Assembly (NCBI GenBank): GCA_947625765.1
Contig: CANQPP010000007.1
Coordinates: 1-64,000 of the forward strand
Origin: an uncultured Clostridia bacterium
Lineage (GTDB): Bacteria > Bacillota > Clostridia > Christensenellales > UBA1750
DNA: 64,000 nt
Direction of reading: 5' to 3'
Positions 51,354 through 60,575 of the stretch are shown one piece after another. Numbering within the stretch: position 1 is the stretch's first letter; the number at the start of each line of letters is the position of its first letter. Both the position numbers and the translations under genes were made by a program. The notes under the pieces were generated by a model. The model did not search any database and had not been told where the DNA came from. It was given only the letters and a program-made list of their open reading frames with translations.

Positions 51354-52466
51354 TTATCGACAGGTATTGAACCTCTGAATAGCCGCCGCGATCACTTGAT
51401 CCATATCATAATATTTAAATTCACCAAGCCTACCACCAAATATGACCTTCTCTTCTTTCGCAGCAAGGCGTTTATACGCAGAATATAGCGCCTCATTCTT
51501 TTCATCGTTGATTGGATAATACGCTTCATCCCCCGGTTTCCACTCGCTGCTGTATTCCCGACTGATCACTGTCTTAGGTAAATCTTTACCGTTCTCATCC
51601 TTGCCAAACTCAAACCATTTGTGTTCGATGATCCGCGTCCAGGGTCTTTCACTGTCTGTATAGTTGACCACTGCGTTCCCTTGGAAATTGGCCTTATCTA
51701 GTATTTCCGTTTCAAATCGAATAGAGCGATACTCAAGCGGGCCGAATCGGTAATCGAAATATGCATCAATAGGGCCCGTATAGACAACCGTCTTGGCAAG
51801 CGCATCCAACTCTGCTCTATGTTCGAGATAATCCACATTTAGATGGACCTCAATACCATCTAGCATATTCTCCACCATCTTAGTATACCCACCGATAGGA
51901 ATGCCCTGATAGAGCGCGTTATAGTAATTGTTATCGAAAGTCAACCGCACTGGTAAGCGCTTTATAATGAAAGTAGGCAAATCTTTGCAATCACGGCCCC
52001 ATTGTTTTTCCGTATAACCTTTGACCAATTTTTCATAGATATCTGTACCCACAAGCGAAATCGCCTGCTCCTCCAAATTCGTGGGCTCGCTGAACCCTGC
52101 AGCTACGCGCTGCTCATTGATCTTTGCAGCAGCTTCTTCCGGTGTCACTACACCCCATATTTTGTTGAATGTGTACATATTGAATGGGAGTGAGTATAGC
52201 TCACCCTTATAATTTGCAACAGGTGAATTTGTAAACCTGTTGAAAGTCACGAAGCGGTTCACGTAATTCCAGACAGTTTTGTCGTTCGTATGGAAGATAT
52301 GAGCACCATACTTTTGGACGTTGATTCCTTCCACACGCTCTGTATACACATTCCCACCTATATTCGAGCGTTTTTCCACAACGAGGACTGCTTTCCCCGC
52401 ACAATGAGCTAAATTGGCAAATGTCGCGCCAAATAGGCCTGCTCCAATGATAAGATAGTCATACAT
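51354..52466 (-). CDS. glf: UDP-galactopyranose mutase
   Basis: Glf (370 residues) interconverts UDP-galactopyranose and UDP-galactofuranose using reduced FAD. The FAD loop is YLIIGAGLFGATFA and GGNVYTE; KYGAHIFHTND and YTEKQWGRDCKDLP are active-site motifs, and VYTGPIDAYFDYRFGPLEYRS completes the signature. The C-terminal FGGRLGEFKYYDMDQVIAAA is typical. It implies galactofuranose in the polysaccharide, with galE at 2.9 kb as possible precursor source. The 274-base gap upstream of the next gene (51080-51353) shows no gene. Confidence 0.96.
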   Translation of the reverse strand: MYDYLIIGAGLFGATFANLAHCAGKAVLVVEKRSNIGGNVYTERVEGINVQKYGAHIFHTNDKTVWNYVNRFVTFNRFTNSPVANYKGELYSLPFNMYTFNKIWGVVTPEEAAAKINEQRVAAGFSEPTNLEEQAISLVGTDIYEKLVKGYTEKQWGRDCKDLPTFIIKRLPVRLTFDNNYYNALYQGIPIGGYTKMVENMLDGIEVHLNVDYLEHRAELDALAKTVVYTGPIDAYFDYRFGPLEYRSIRFETEILDKANFQGNAVVNYTDSERPWTRIIEHKWFEFGKDENGKDLPKTVISREYSSEWKPGDEAYYPINDEKNEALYSAYKRLAAKEEKVIFGGRLGEFKYYDMDQVIAAAIQRFNTCR

Positions 52467-52469
52467 GTA

Positions 52470-53558
52470 TTACTTTCCTTTCGCTTTCAGTACAAAATAT
52501 GGTGTATACCTACCAATTGAATACTTAATTTTGTTTGTAGCTCCATCAATTTGTTTCAGTGGAGTATGTTCTTTCATTTCCTTGTCCATCCATGCCTGCG
52601 AGCGCATAGGAATGTCTCTGAATTTAGGATTGTCAAGGAATTCAATCAAGCATTGCTTTAATCCCTTTTCTGGCTCGGTAAACTTCAGCTTTCCAACCAC
52701 GCCCTCAAATTTGCTGTTATCAAATTCCCGATTAAACAATCGATCGTAAATCACCTGGTATTTGTTTCCCATCGCCTCATAAACCGGCTTTAGGTCATTG
52801 ACATACTTTATTCTAATTAGATTTCCAGTTACATCTTCAATGACTTTCTCATATACCTGCAATACAGCATCCCACTTTATTTTCTTGTTGCTTGTAATAT
52901 GAAATACCTTTCCCATTGCTTCTTTATTACCGATAAGCATAGAAATCCCCATAGCCACATCTCGTCCAAGGGTCATGGTCGTATACTTTTCCGCAATAGC
53001 TATAGGGAAAACAACAGTTTGGTTATGTAGGGCTCGATAAAGCCATTGTTCTTTTTCATATACTCCTAACTGTAATCGTTGATTGCTGTAGGTAATATAT
53101 GGTCGGACAATCGTCCAGTTGCTCTTTCCGGATTCTAATAATATGTTTTCCTGACGTGCTTTCGCTAGTGCATAATCGTCAGTTTTTATGTATGCTTCAT
53201 CCAACGTTACGTCCAGCAAACGTGGAGACTCCTCTGTAAGTGGCTCAGATGAGTCAGCATATACACGGCTTGAGCTTAGGAATACGTACTGACATGAATA
53301 ATTGAGAAAATACTCCCATCTTAATTTGAATTCTTCAGTGTTATAGACCATAAAATCCACTATCGCATCATATTGAGCATGTAATAGTGATCTTATAAAA
53401 GCCCGATCATGGGCGTTGCCCTGTACATATTTCACGTTATTTGTTTCGGATTGTCTCTCTAGCCTACTGGTGACGGTTACACTCTCGCCACGTGCAGCTA
53501 AGATTTTAACCAAATCCACGCCCATCGCGCCAGTTCCGCCCAAAATTAGAATATTCAT
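52470..53558 (-). CDS. NAD-dependent epimerase/dehydratase family protein
   Basis: This 362-residue extended SDR begins ILILGGTGAMGVDLV and contains YVFLSSSRVYADSSEPLTE and the YxxxK-like YALAKARQE. The NAD-binding half is standard; the C-terminal half, with WDAVLQVYEKVIEDVTG, resembles sugar reductases or CDP-sugar epimerases. It is four bases upstream of glf on the minus strand, so the two are coupled. The sugar substrate is unknown. Confidence 0.85.
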   Translation of the reverse strand: MNILILGGTGAMGVDLVKILAARGESVTVTSRLERQSETNNVKYVQGNAHDRAFIRSLLHAQYDAIVDFMVYNTEEFKLRWEYFLNYSCQYVFLSSSRVYADSSEPLTEESPRLLDVTLDEAYIKTDDYALAKARQENILLESGKSNWTIVRPYITYSNQRLQLGVYEKEQWLYRALHNQTVVFPIAIAEKYTTMTLGRDVAMGISMLIGNKEAMGKVFHITSNKKIKWDAVLQVYEKVIEDVTGNLIRIKYVNDLKPVYEAMGNKYQVIYDRLFNREFDNSKFEGVVGKLKFTEPEKGLKQCLIEFLDNPKFRDIPMRSQAWMDKEMKEHTPLKQIDGATNKIKYSIGRYTPYFVLKAKGK

Positions 53559-53617
53559 ATCGGTTCCCTTTCATAATGGTAGAGTAGACTATACGAAAGA
53601 AAACCGACTACCCTTAT

Positions 53618-54473
53618 TTATCCATGCAACGTAATTGTTCCGCTGCCCCCTGTTATATAAAATGTATCTCCAACAATCATATTTCCCAAATCGCTGACCA
53701 TAAAGGTTGCTAGCGCAGCGATTTCCGATGGCATTGCATACCGTTTGGCAGGGCAGACATCATTATAAATAATGTCACCTTGATTTTTACCAAGCATAGG
53801 TGTTGCCGTGGGCCCTGGAGCAATAGCATTGACGATGATATCATAAGGGAGCAACCTATCTGCCATTCCCAGCGTCAGACCACGCACTGCCCATTTAGAC
53901 ATTTGATACGGGGTCCACGCTGGGCGTAGGGCAGAGGAAGAAGTCACATTAAGGATATGCCCATGTACTCGGTTTTCAATCATATTCTTCGCCGCTGCCT
54001 GAGACATGAAAAAAGTGCCTTTTGCATTGATATTCATGATATTGTCATACTCTTGTTCCGACATATCTAAAAAATCGTTTTGGGACAATATCCCGGCAGA
54101 ATTGACCAGAATATCAATATGTTCTTCTGGGAAAAGGGCTTCGGCAGCTTTCACTTTCTCTGGCAAGGAGCAAACATCTAAAACATCAATAACAATTGAT
54201 GAGACGTTTCTACACCCCCCCCCCCCCAAATTTTTCGAGGCATTTCTCAAGTTTTTCCTCGGATGTCCCTGCAATGATTACCTTCGCGCCACTTTTCAAA
54301 AAGCTATCCGCTATTGCCATGCCAATTCCTCCACTTCCGCCTGTAATTAGCGCAACTTTTCCAGTTAGCAATTCAGTCGTGTTGATTGGGGTTGGAATAG
54401 GTATTTGCTTTTCTGTTTTCAAGAGCATAACAGCAGATTTAACGAGATGTTTGAGTTTATTCATAATCTTCAT
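53618..54473 (-). pseudogene. Short-chain dehydrogenase/reductase, frameshifted at a G13 tract (phase-off)
   Basis: The first part reads VALITGGSGGIGMAIADSF, an SDR nucleotide loop, and ends after KFGGGGV at a stop near codon 87. The second part, in another frame, resumes after the tract with CRNVSSIVIDVLDVCSLP, then NSAGILSQNDFLD, SSSALRPAWTPYQMSKWA with YxxxK, and GDTFYITGGSGTI. The run has 13 G by the ORF track; 12 would join the halves into one protein of about 284 residues. So the gene is a switchable or broken SDR. It overlaps the wzx stop codon. Confidence 0.85.
54215..54227. repeat. Poly-G tract 6 (about G13 on the coding strand), in the SDR gene
   Basis: TTT-G13-TGTAG on the minus strand. 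Both overlapping ORF translations imply 13 G. It lacks the TAC that follows the other five tracts. Frame is lost (OFF). Confidence 0.88.
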
Positions 54474-55935
54474 TCCCTTTTTCTTTATGATTTTTGATAT
54501 TCAAAAGTTTCATTATTGTGTCCATAATCTGTTTTCTAAACAAAAAGCAGAGAAGGAGTGCACAACCAAGTACTCCATATCGCACATATGGATGTGGGTA
54601 AGTCAGCAAAAGTAAAAAGCCTACAACTAAGAACGCTGCAGCCATCGAAAAATATTTGCGTACGCCGTATGGCTGTCGGTTATCCAAATTCTCTTTGCAT
54701 ATTTTCCTCATGAAGTAGAAATGGAAACTGGCATAAACCACGTAGCAAAATAATGTTGTATAACCAGCAGCATAGTATCCAAAAGCCTTGATAAAAACAT
54801 AATTCAAAATAATATTCAATACCGCGCCAACACAGGTTGCAGTTGCAATCAATTTTGTCTTTTCATAGAAGAACTCAAATTCCGCAAACAGAAAATAAGA
54901 AAAAGTAAAAAAAGCACTCATTGCAACAGGTGGCATGATCCAAATTGCATCATAATACTCACGTGGCGCAAATACAGCGATAGCTTCTGGTGCTAATGCA
55001 ATCAACAGAACATTAACTGCAGCAATAAACATCAATGTCGGATATGCTATTTTCGATATTGATTCTATATCTTTTTCATTGATTTTCTTGTAAAGCCACG
55101 GCTCTAACGTTTGAATAAGCGCAGTGCTAAAGAGTCCCATGACCAAAGACACCGAATACGCGAGGCTATATATGCCCGCTGCTGACTCGCTAACCATTTT
55201 ACCAATCATAATTCTATCCGCACTATTTAAAACGGTATTAGATAGATAATGCGGAATTAGTGGAACATTAAATGCCAAAGCATGTTTCCAATATTTGGAT
55301 GAGTAAAAAATCTTCCCCTTGCGCAGCTGGGCCCAAAACAGGATGATCCCAAATACGACATCAACTAACGCCAAGCCGAAGATCCTCGCCGTGACCTTAT
55401 CCACTGCCAATTGAACAAGAATAATCCCTAGAAGTGGTTTGATTAGCGACATCACAAGCGTAACCACAACCAACTTCTGATAACTAAAATCCACGCGTTG
55501 CTCCATAGACCAAAACCCAAACACACTCGTTCCCCATATAATAAGGAACATAAATCCCATTTGTGCAGTTGTCAGAGCAAATAGTTGATTCCAAATGGCA
55601 TGAAAAACGAAATATACTGCCGACCAAACTAATACGAGTGTCATTGATAACCCTTGTAGGGAAGAAATAAAGACTTCCCTGTCACTATCAAACGTCACCA
55701 ATCCGCGGGAATACACACCACAATATAAATTCAAAGAAATACAGACCGATAGGATACCCAGCCATGAATTGAAAATGTTATACTGACCATATTCAGCTGT
55801 AGATAGTAATCGAGTGAATATAGGGGTAGTCAGGAAAGAGATTCCCTTCTGAAGAAAAGCGCATATTAGAAACCAAAACGAAGCACGCGCCTGAATGGGA
55901 ATATCTCGATATCTTTTTATCATTTTTCTATACAT
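54457..55935 (-). CDS. Polysaccharide flippase (Wzx-like, MATE/MOP superfamily)
   Basis: This 492-residue protein has about 12-14 membrane segments and starts with the family's RASFWFLICAFLQKGISFLTTPIFTRLLSTAEYG. Wzx proteins flip undecaprenyl-linked repeat units to the outer face for polymerisation. A Wzy-like gene is in the same island at 59.2 kb. It follows the TPP-enzyme gene by 38 bases. No particular substrate is implied by the sequence. Confidence 0.9.
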   Translation of the reverse strand: MYRKMIKRYRDIPIQARASFWFLICAFLQKGISFLTTPIFTRLLSTAEYGQYNIFNSWLGILSVCISLNLYCGVYSRGLVTFDSDREVFISSLQGLSMTLVLVWSAVYFVFHAIWNQLFALTTAQMGFMFLIIWGTSVFGFWSMEQRVDFSYQKLVVVTLVMSLIKPLLGIILVQLAVDKVTARIFGLALVDVVFGIILFWAQLRKGKIFYSSKYWKHALAFNVPLIPHYLSNTVLNSADRIMIGKMVSESAAGIYSLAYSVSLVMGLFSTALIQTLEPWLYKKINEKDIESISKIAYPTLMFIAAVNVLLIALAPEAIAVFAPREYYDAIWIMPPVAMSAFFTFSYFLFAEFEFFYEKTKLIATATCVGAVLNIILNYVFIKAFGYYAAGYTTLFCYVVYASFHFYFMRKICKENLDNRQPYGVRKYFSMAAAFLVVGFLLLLTYPHPYVRYGVLGCALLLCFLFRKQIMDTIMKLLNIKNHKEKGNEDYE

Positions 55936-55973
55936 ATCTAGGCCTTATCTCTATGTATTATCTTATCTATTAA

Positions 55974-57731
55974 TTATCTTCTATTAATTATCTTCTTTAT
56001 TTTTTGGACATTCTTTGACCCAATGACTTTTTTTGCAAAGTTCACAGTACTGCCGCTTACCGAAGTGCACAGATTATCTAATATTCTTTGAGCGGAGTTT
56101 TCTAAATCTTCCTCAGTAAAAACCTCAAAAATAATAGGTTTTTCTGTAAGATTTGGTTGTACGAATGTGTCTAATAGTGAGATGAATTCTTCTTTATTTG
56201 ATGCGGTCATATACTGGAATCCTAAGTCCTCTGCATAATGACGAACTAACTCTCTTGATTTTTGAGCAAAATGGCCACGGGCAGCAAAAAAGTCATCTGC
56301 GTATTCTCTAAACTGTGACTGTATCGGTGCTGCAGATCTATAGTATTTCATTTCAAATCCAGTTCCATTGTTTACAAGCATTAGTCTGATGTTCTTCCCT
56401 AAATGGCGATTGCCTAGTGAATTAAGATCATAGAAAAACGCCAAGTCTCCAATAACTCCAAAAAAGAGCTTGTCAGGAGATACCATCGAGGCCCCCAATA
56501 AAGAAGAAATGCTACCATCAATGCCAAACCCGCCCACATTTGAATACGCACGTACAGATTTGGGGAGTAAAAAATAATTCCATGTGCGCAACGAGTTAAG
56601 TATACCTAAGTGCAGAACAGAACATTCTGGCACTTTTGGTGCAGTCTGTTGCGCTATCCAAGCACTAGAAAAAGGTAAATCCGGTATCTTCTTTCTTAAC
56701 TGCTCGTCTTCATTACACCATTCTTCCCAATAATTTGGTTTCATTTGTCTTGGTTTATTGATTTTCTTTATGTATTCTTCAAAAAAGCTTTCCTCGTTCA
56801 TCTCAAAAACTTTAGTAAGTTTCTTAAATGTATCTCGAAGTTCTCCGTCTGGATTAACTCGCCATACTTGTTTAGGGTGCAATGATATACCTGCGCCCGA
56901 AATATCACCAATATGAATTAAAATATCCGGTCTTGTACAGGATGCATGATACTGGAGTTGTTTGCCTATTAGGCACATATTTACTCCATATATTCCTTCA
57001 TAGTTACTGGTGTGATCATAAATAACAGTGGCGTTATAATATTCACAGAACTTTTCAACCGACTTCGTAAGTTTCTCACTCCAGCGAAGATGCGCACCTA
57101 CAAAAACAGCAATTCTTCCATTTGGTAATTCTGGGAGAGCGTCTTCATCTGTATAGCGACGAATTATCCTAGAGGGTGGTAATATAGAAACTGAATAATC
57201 ATGTGAATACCTTGTTTCCAAATTAATATGTACAGGTCCCCCTCCCCTATGACGTAACTCAAGAAGTGCCTTGTTTGCCGCTATTTCACACTCCCACTCA
57301 TCATCTTTGTCTTTTACAATGGGCAACTGAACACTTAGCAAGGCGATATCAGGTAATGAGGACCGTCGATCAGTGACTTGTTCAATATTGTGGCCTATTC
57401 TGTTATTTGGCTGGGATGAAGTGATCGCCAAAATAGGGAGCTTTCTATAATATGCTTCTGTTAGACCTGGGAAATAGTTTCTCGAAGCTGTTGCTCCTGT
57501 GCAACTCAGTGCTATGGGTTCACCACATTCTGCGGTCATTCCACAGGCCATGTATGCAGCAGCTCGTTCGTCTACAGAGGAAAAGACTTGAAAATAGTCA
57601 TCTTGCTGTAAACTAGCTACTAAGCATATATTAGTTGTTCCCGGGCTTGCAATCACTCTTCGTATACCATGCTCCTTCATAAGCGCAATCAATATCTGAG
57701 CATTTCGTTCGTCTGTATAATGCGTGTTCAT
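55974..57731 (-). CDS. Thiamine-diphosphate enzyme, MenD-like
   Basis: This 585-residue protein has the three-domain TPP fold. The N-terminal part has RRVIASPGTTNICLVASL and SSVDERAAAYMACGMTAECGEP, with the conserved activating glutamate. The C-terminal part has VGGFGIDGSISSLLGASM and GDLAFFYDLNSLG, the GDG-type TPP motif in its MenD-like form. MenD itself makes a menaquinone precursor; within a polysaccharide locus a decarboxylating carboligase that makes a branched or keto-acid substituent is more likely. A promoter at 57966-57994 gives it a 228-base leader. Confidence 0.85.
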   Translation of the reverse strand: MNTHYTDERNAQILIALMKEHGIRRVIASPGTTNICLVASLQQDDYFQVFSSVDERAAAYMACGMTAECGEPIALSCTGATASRNYFPGLTEAYYRKLPILAITSSQPNNRIGHNIEQVTDRRSSLPDIALLSVQLPIVKDKDDEWECEIAANKALLELRHRGGGPVHINLETRYSHDYSVSILPPSRIIRRYTDEDALPELPNGRIAVFVGAHLRWSEKLTKSVEKFCEYYNATVIYDHTSNYEGIYGVNMCLIGKQLQYHASCTRPDILIHIGDISGAGISLHPKQVWRVNPDGELRDTFKKLTKVFEMNEESFFEEYIKKINKPRQMKPNYWEEWCNEDEQLRKKIPDLPFSSAWIAQQTAPKVPECSVLHLGILNSLRTWNYFLLPKSVRAYSNVGGFGIDGSISSLLGASMVSPDKLFFGVIGDLAFFYDLNSLGNRHLGKNIRLMLVNNGTGFEMKYYRSAAPIQSQFREYADDFFAARGHFAQKSRELVRHYAEDLGFQYMTASNKEEFISLLDTFVQPNLTEKPIIFEVFTEEDLENSAQRILDNLCTSVSGSTVNFAKKVIGSKNVQKIKKIINRR

Positions 57732-58068
57732 TCTGATTCTCCATTCTGAAGTTATCTGTACTTAAAATCACCATGCATAGTTTTAGCTTATGCCTCTGTT
57801 TTATATTTTCTTCAATACATCATCTCTAAATAATACTACTGTGGAACATTTCTTATTTATTCGTCGCATTGCGGAGGGATTTTTGTACGGAATACATATC
57901 GATATTACAGGTATTAGATAGCAGTCATTTGGTAATATGGTTCATCCATATTCACCAATAACTATATTCTATACTATAATTATATCCAATTCAAATGTCT
58001 ATGAATCCGTATACAGTTGCATATTGGATAGCGTTATAATAGGTTCTCAAAAACACTATGTTCTTATG
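57732..58068 (-). promoter_or_regulatory. 337-bp AT-rich intergenic gap with a promoter
   Basis: No gene is visible in this gap. On the minus strand TTGAAT (57994-57989) and TAGAAT (57971-57966) are 17 bases apart and would drive the TPP-enzyme operon. The resulting leader of about 228 bases is long; I recognise no riboswitch in it. Confidence 0.6.
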
Positions 58069-59199
58069 TCAATCGTTAGTGAACGCCTTTTGTAAATAAT
58101 TGAAGCTTTCCCTGCGTAAAAATTCTAGCCTATCATTCACTGCATTGAAAGTTTTAGCATTATGTTTTCTCTCTTCAATGTTCGTAATTTCATTTATTAT
58201 ACGTTCTTTCAATTCTAGCCGTCTCAGAATGTCGGTTTTTCTAAACTCAGTTCCTGTTGTTTTGCATATCGAATAGAACTCTTTTCCAAAGTTCACTGAT
58301 AAGATTGTTCCATGGTAAGAATCTGTTATAATTGTTTCTGCATTGTATAATTCATTTAAAAACTCACGTGGCCCTAATCCGGGACAATACTCTATCTTCT
58401 TATCTAGAGCAGGCAGGGACGCAAAAGGCGCAACAATTTTTACTTTACACATCTCTTCTTGCGCTATTTTTCTCAAATGAGGGAGGTGTTCTGCAAGTGT
58501 TTTGGGACCACAAAGAACGTATACTAAAATATATTTTTCTTGCGGTGATTTTTGTAAGTTTAAGCGATCCACCCATTCTTCTTCTGTCAATAGAAATGTA
58601 GGATCGAGAACTGTTTCAACCTTCTTTTCTAGTATTGAGGAAACGCGCTCAGCGCTTTTTGATTCACGAAATGAAAGAGCATCAAACGTCTGTAGCTCTG
58701 GAAGAATATAGTGAAGTTCTTCGTCTGTCATGTTTCCTATAGAAGAAGCATAAGAAATTTTCCGGCCTTGGAAGCCCTTCAAGAGATAAGGATCCATATA
58801 TTTCCATTCATTATGTTCAAGTTCACATGAATGTTTATTTAAGATCTGATCGCTGCCACTTATAGCGATATCATATTCCTGCAATATCGCATTTACTCCT
58901 TCTGGGGAGTTTACTTCCTTCGTCATGCAAAAGTTTTCCTTAAAGAAGGTTTCGAAGCGTGTTGCTCGCTGTATTCTTTCTTTATAATATGGAAATTGAA
59001 GGATGTCTTTTACCCAAGTCTTTACCCCATAGCTTGTTCGATACAAGGGTTCATAATAACGTTTTTGTTCTTCCATGCGATAATTAATTATATCTGTTGG
59101 ATGGCCGAGTGTGCGAAGTGACTGTTGCAAAGCAAAAGCTTGGAGTACAGATCCATAATTATAAGCAGAATGATATGTCAATAAGGCTATTTTCCTCAA
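58069..59199 (-). CDS. Polysaccharide pyruvyl transferase family protein
   Basis: This 376-residue protein begins IALLTYHSAYNYGSVLQAFALQQSL, as do CsaB-like pyruvyl transferases. It contains AISGSDQILNKHS, ISYASSIGN, SFRESKSAERVSSIL and TDSYHGTILSVNFGKEFY, the family's donor and acceptor blocks. Members transfer pyruvate from phosphoenolpyruvate to form ketals on surface glycans, or are distant relatives with other donors. It lies 36 bases after the wzy-like gene. Confidence 0.9.
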   Translation of the reverse strand: MRKIALLTYHSAYNYGSVLQAFALQQSLRTLGHPTDIINYRMEEQKRYYEPLYRTSYGVKTWVKDILQFPYYKERIQRATRFETFFKENFCMTKEVNSPEGVNAILQEYDIAISGSDQILNKHSCELEHNEWKYMDPYLLKGFQGRKISYASSIGNMTDEELHYILPELQTFDALSFRESKSAERVSSILEKKVETVLDPTFLLTEEEWVDRLNLQKSPQEKYILVYVLCGPKTLAEHLPHLRKIAQEEMCKVKIVAPFASLPALDKKIEYCPGLGPREFLNELYNAETIITDSYHGTILSVNFGKEFYSICKTTGTEFRKTDILRRLELKERIINEITNIEERKHNAKTFNAVNDRLEFLRRESFNYLQKAFTND

Positions 59200-59234
59200 A
59201 ATGACACCTCCCCATAAGTTCCATTGTTTATGCT

Positions 59235-60575
59235 CTATTGCATATTGTAATTCCTAAAGCACACACGAGAAAATAAGAATTTCGTACAAACTAGGACGAG
59301 TATAAATTTTATAAATCCAGTACTTATAATTGCAGAATAGAAACGATTAGAGAAAAATGAAAATACTAACCCATAGAACATGTAGGAATACATAATAACA
59401 CATAGGTCAATCTGGCCAACTGCGCTACTGGTGAGAGCCTTATTAAACACTATTTGACTAATGACAGCCATAAACGTAGTGAAAATGAATAGTGCAATAA
59501 AACCTCCGTCGTGCATGAACCAGTAGAAAACAGTTGATACATTTCCTAGCGAAAATCCATTTATGCTATAAAAAGGCTGATCATAAAAGTGTACCCATTC
59601 ATCAATACCTAAATGCTTCCCAATAAAATTAATAACGCTATATACTGTTTGCCAATTTGAAATATCACATCCAAATTTTCCGTGACGAATAAATGTGTCC
59701 AAATTTTTCAGCTGTGCTGATAAATATATTGCAATATAGTCACCAAGACTTCCACTTGTTGTTCTTCCAATTAGTGTTCCAAAATACTGAAATCCTATGA
59801 TTAATGCTATTCCCCCTATCAAGGCGTATAAAAAGTACTTTCTTGATATATGTATCTTCCAACCATTTCTCTTGCCATAAATAAAATATGCTTGAACTAT
59901 TGCTGAAATTATTAATGCAACAACATCAAATCTACTTCCAATGATGATTCCAGAAAGAAGGCTTATACAAATGCAGACAATGTAAATAAATCTATGCGAT
60001 CTGTAATGATGTGCTGCACTATGCAGCAGAAGATATAGCGCAATATAACCATAAAAAACAGAAAAGTCTCTTGCGTATAAGAGAGGTTTCGGCATTGCTT
60101 GGCCTTGATCTTCAAGTCCATTGGGAACAAATTTCGTGATGTAATTATAATACTCAATCTTTTCTCTAAATGACGCTCCATTTAAAGTGTTAATATAGAA
60201 TACGAGCGCTATGAAAATATACACCTGCACAAATAAAACTAATAATACTTTCCAATTATCTACATGTATCCTTTCATTTACATTGTCGGGATGCTGTACC
60301 TTTCTCACAGATAAATAACTAATTCGATGTGAAATAATTCTTGATGTTATATAACTAATTGCTAGGAATGTAGCTGTTCCCCCGCAAAGCACAAAAAGTG
60401 TATTATCACTTAATTCGAGTTCCCACAAATTCACATACAGTAAGGCGTAAATTGCCTGCGGAAGAAAGCAGACAATAAAGCCAACTTGTGGAGAAAGTAG
60501 TACTTTTTGCGAAGACCTTCTTGCTAAGAAAGCTAGCACAATCAGCCATACAATCCAGAAAGATAATTGAATCAT
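59235..60575 (-). CDS. O-antigen/oligosaccharide polymerase (Wzy-like)
   Basis: This 446-residue protein has about 11 membrane segments and a large extracytoplasmic loop around LNGASFREKIEYYNYITKFVPNG, typical of Wzy-like polymerases. The GSRFDVVALIISAIVQAYFI segment is common in the family. It would join flipped repeat units outside the membrane. Its ATG overlaps the stop of the preceding glycosyltransferase gene (ATGA). Confidence 0.85.
   Translation of the reverse strand: MIQLSFWIVWLIVLAFLARRSSQKVLLSPQVGFIVCFLPQAIYALLYVNLWELELSDNTLFVLCGGTATFLAISYITSRIISHRISYLSVRKVQHPDNVNERIHVDNWKVLLVLFVQVYIFIALVFYINTLNGASFREKIEYYNYITKFVPNGLEDQGQAMPKPLLYARDFSVFYGYIALYLLLHSAAHHYRSHRFIYIVCICISLLSGIIIGSRFDVVALIISAIVQAYFIYGKRNGWKIHISRKYFLYALIGGIALIIGFQYFGTLIGRTTSGSLGDYIAIYLSAQLKNLDTFIRHGKFGCDISNWQTVYSVINFIGKHLGIDEWVHFYDQPFYSINGFSLGNVSTVFYWFMHDGGFIALFIFTTFMAVISQIVFNKALTSSAVGQIDLCVIMYSYMFYGLVFSFFSNRFYSAIISTGFIKFILVLVCTKFLFSRVCFRNYNMQ

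Noticed and set aside
32135-54473. The three out-of-frame genes could be sequencing errors in homopolymers
   Set aside because: Kept as an explicit alternative. It does not explain why all tracts are G on the coding strand, lie in one island and mostly share a flank; long-read correction is still needed before claiming switching.
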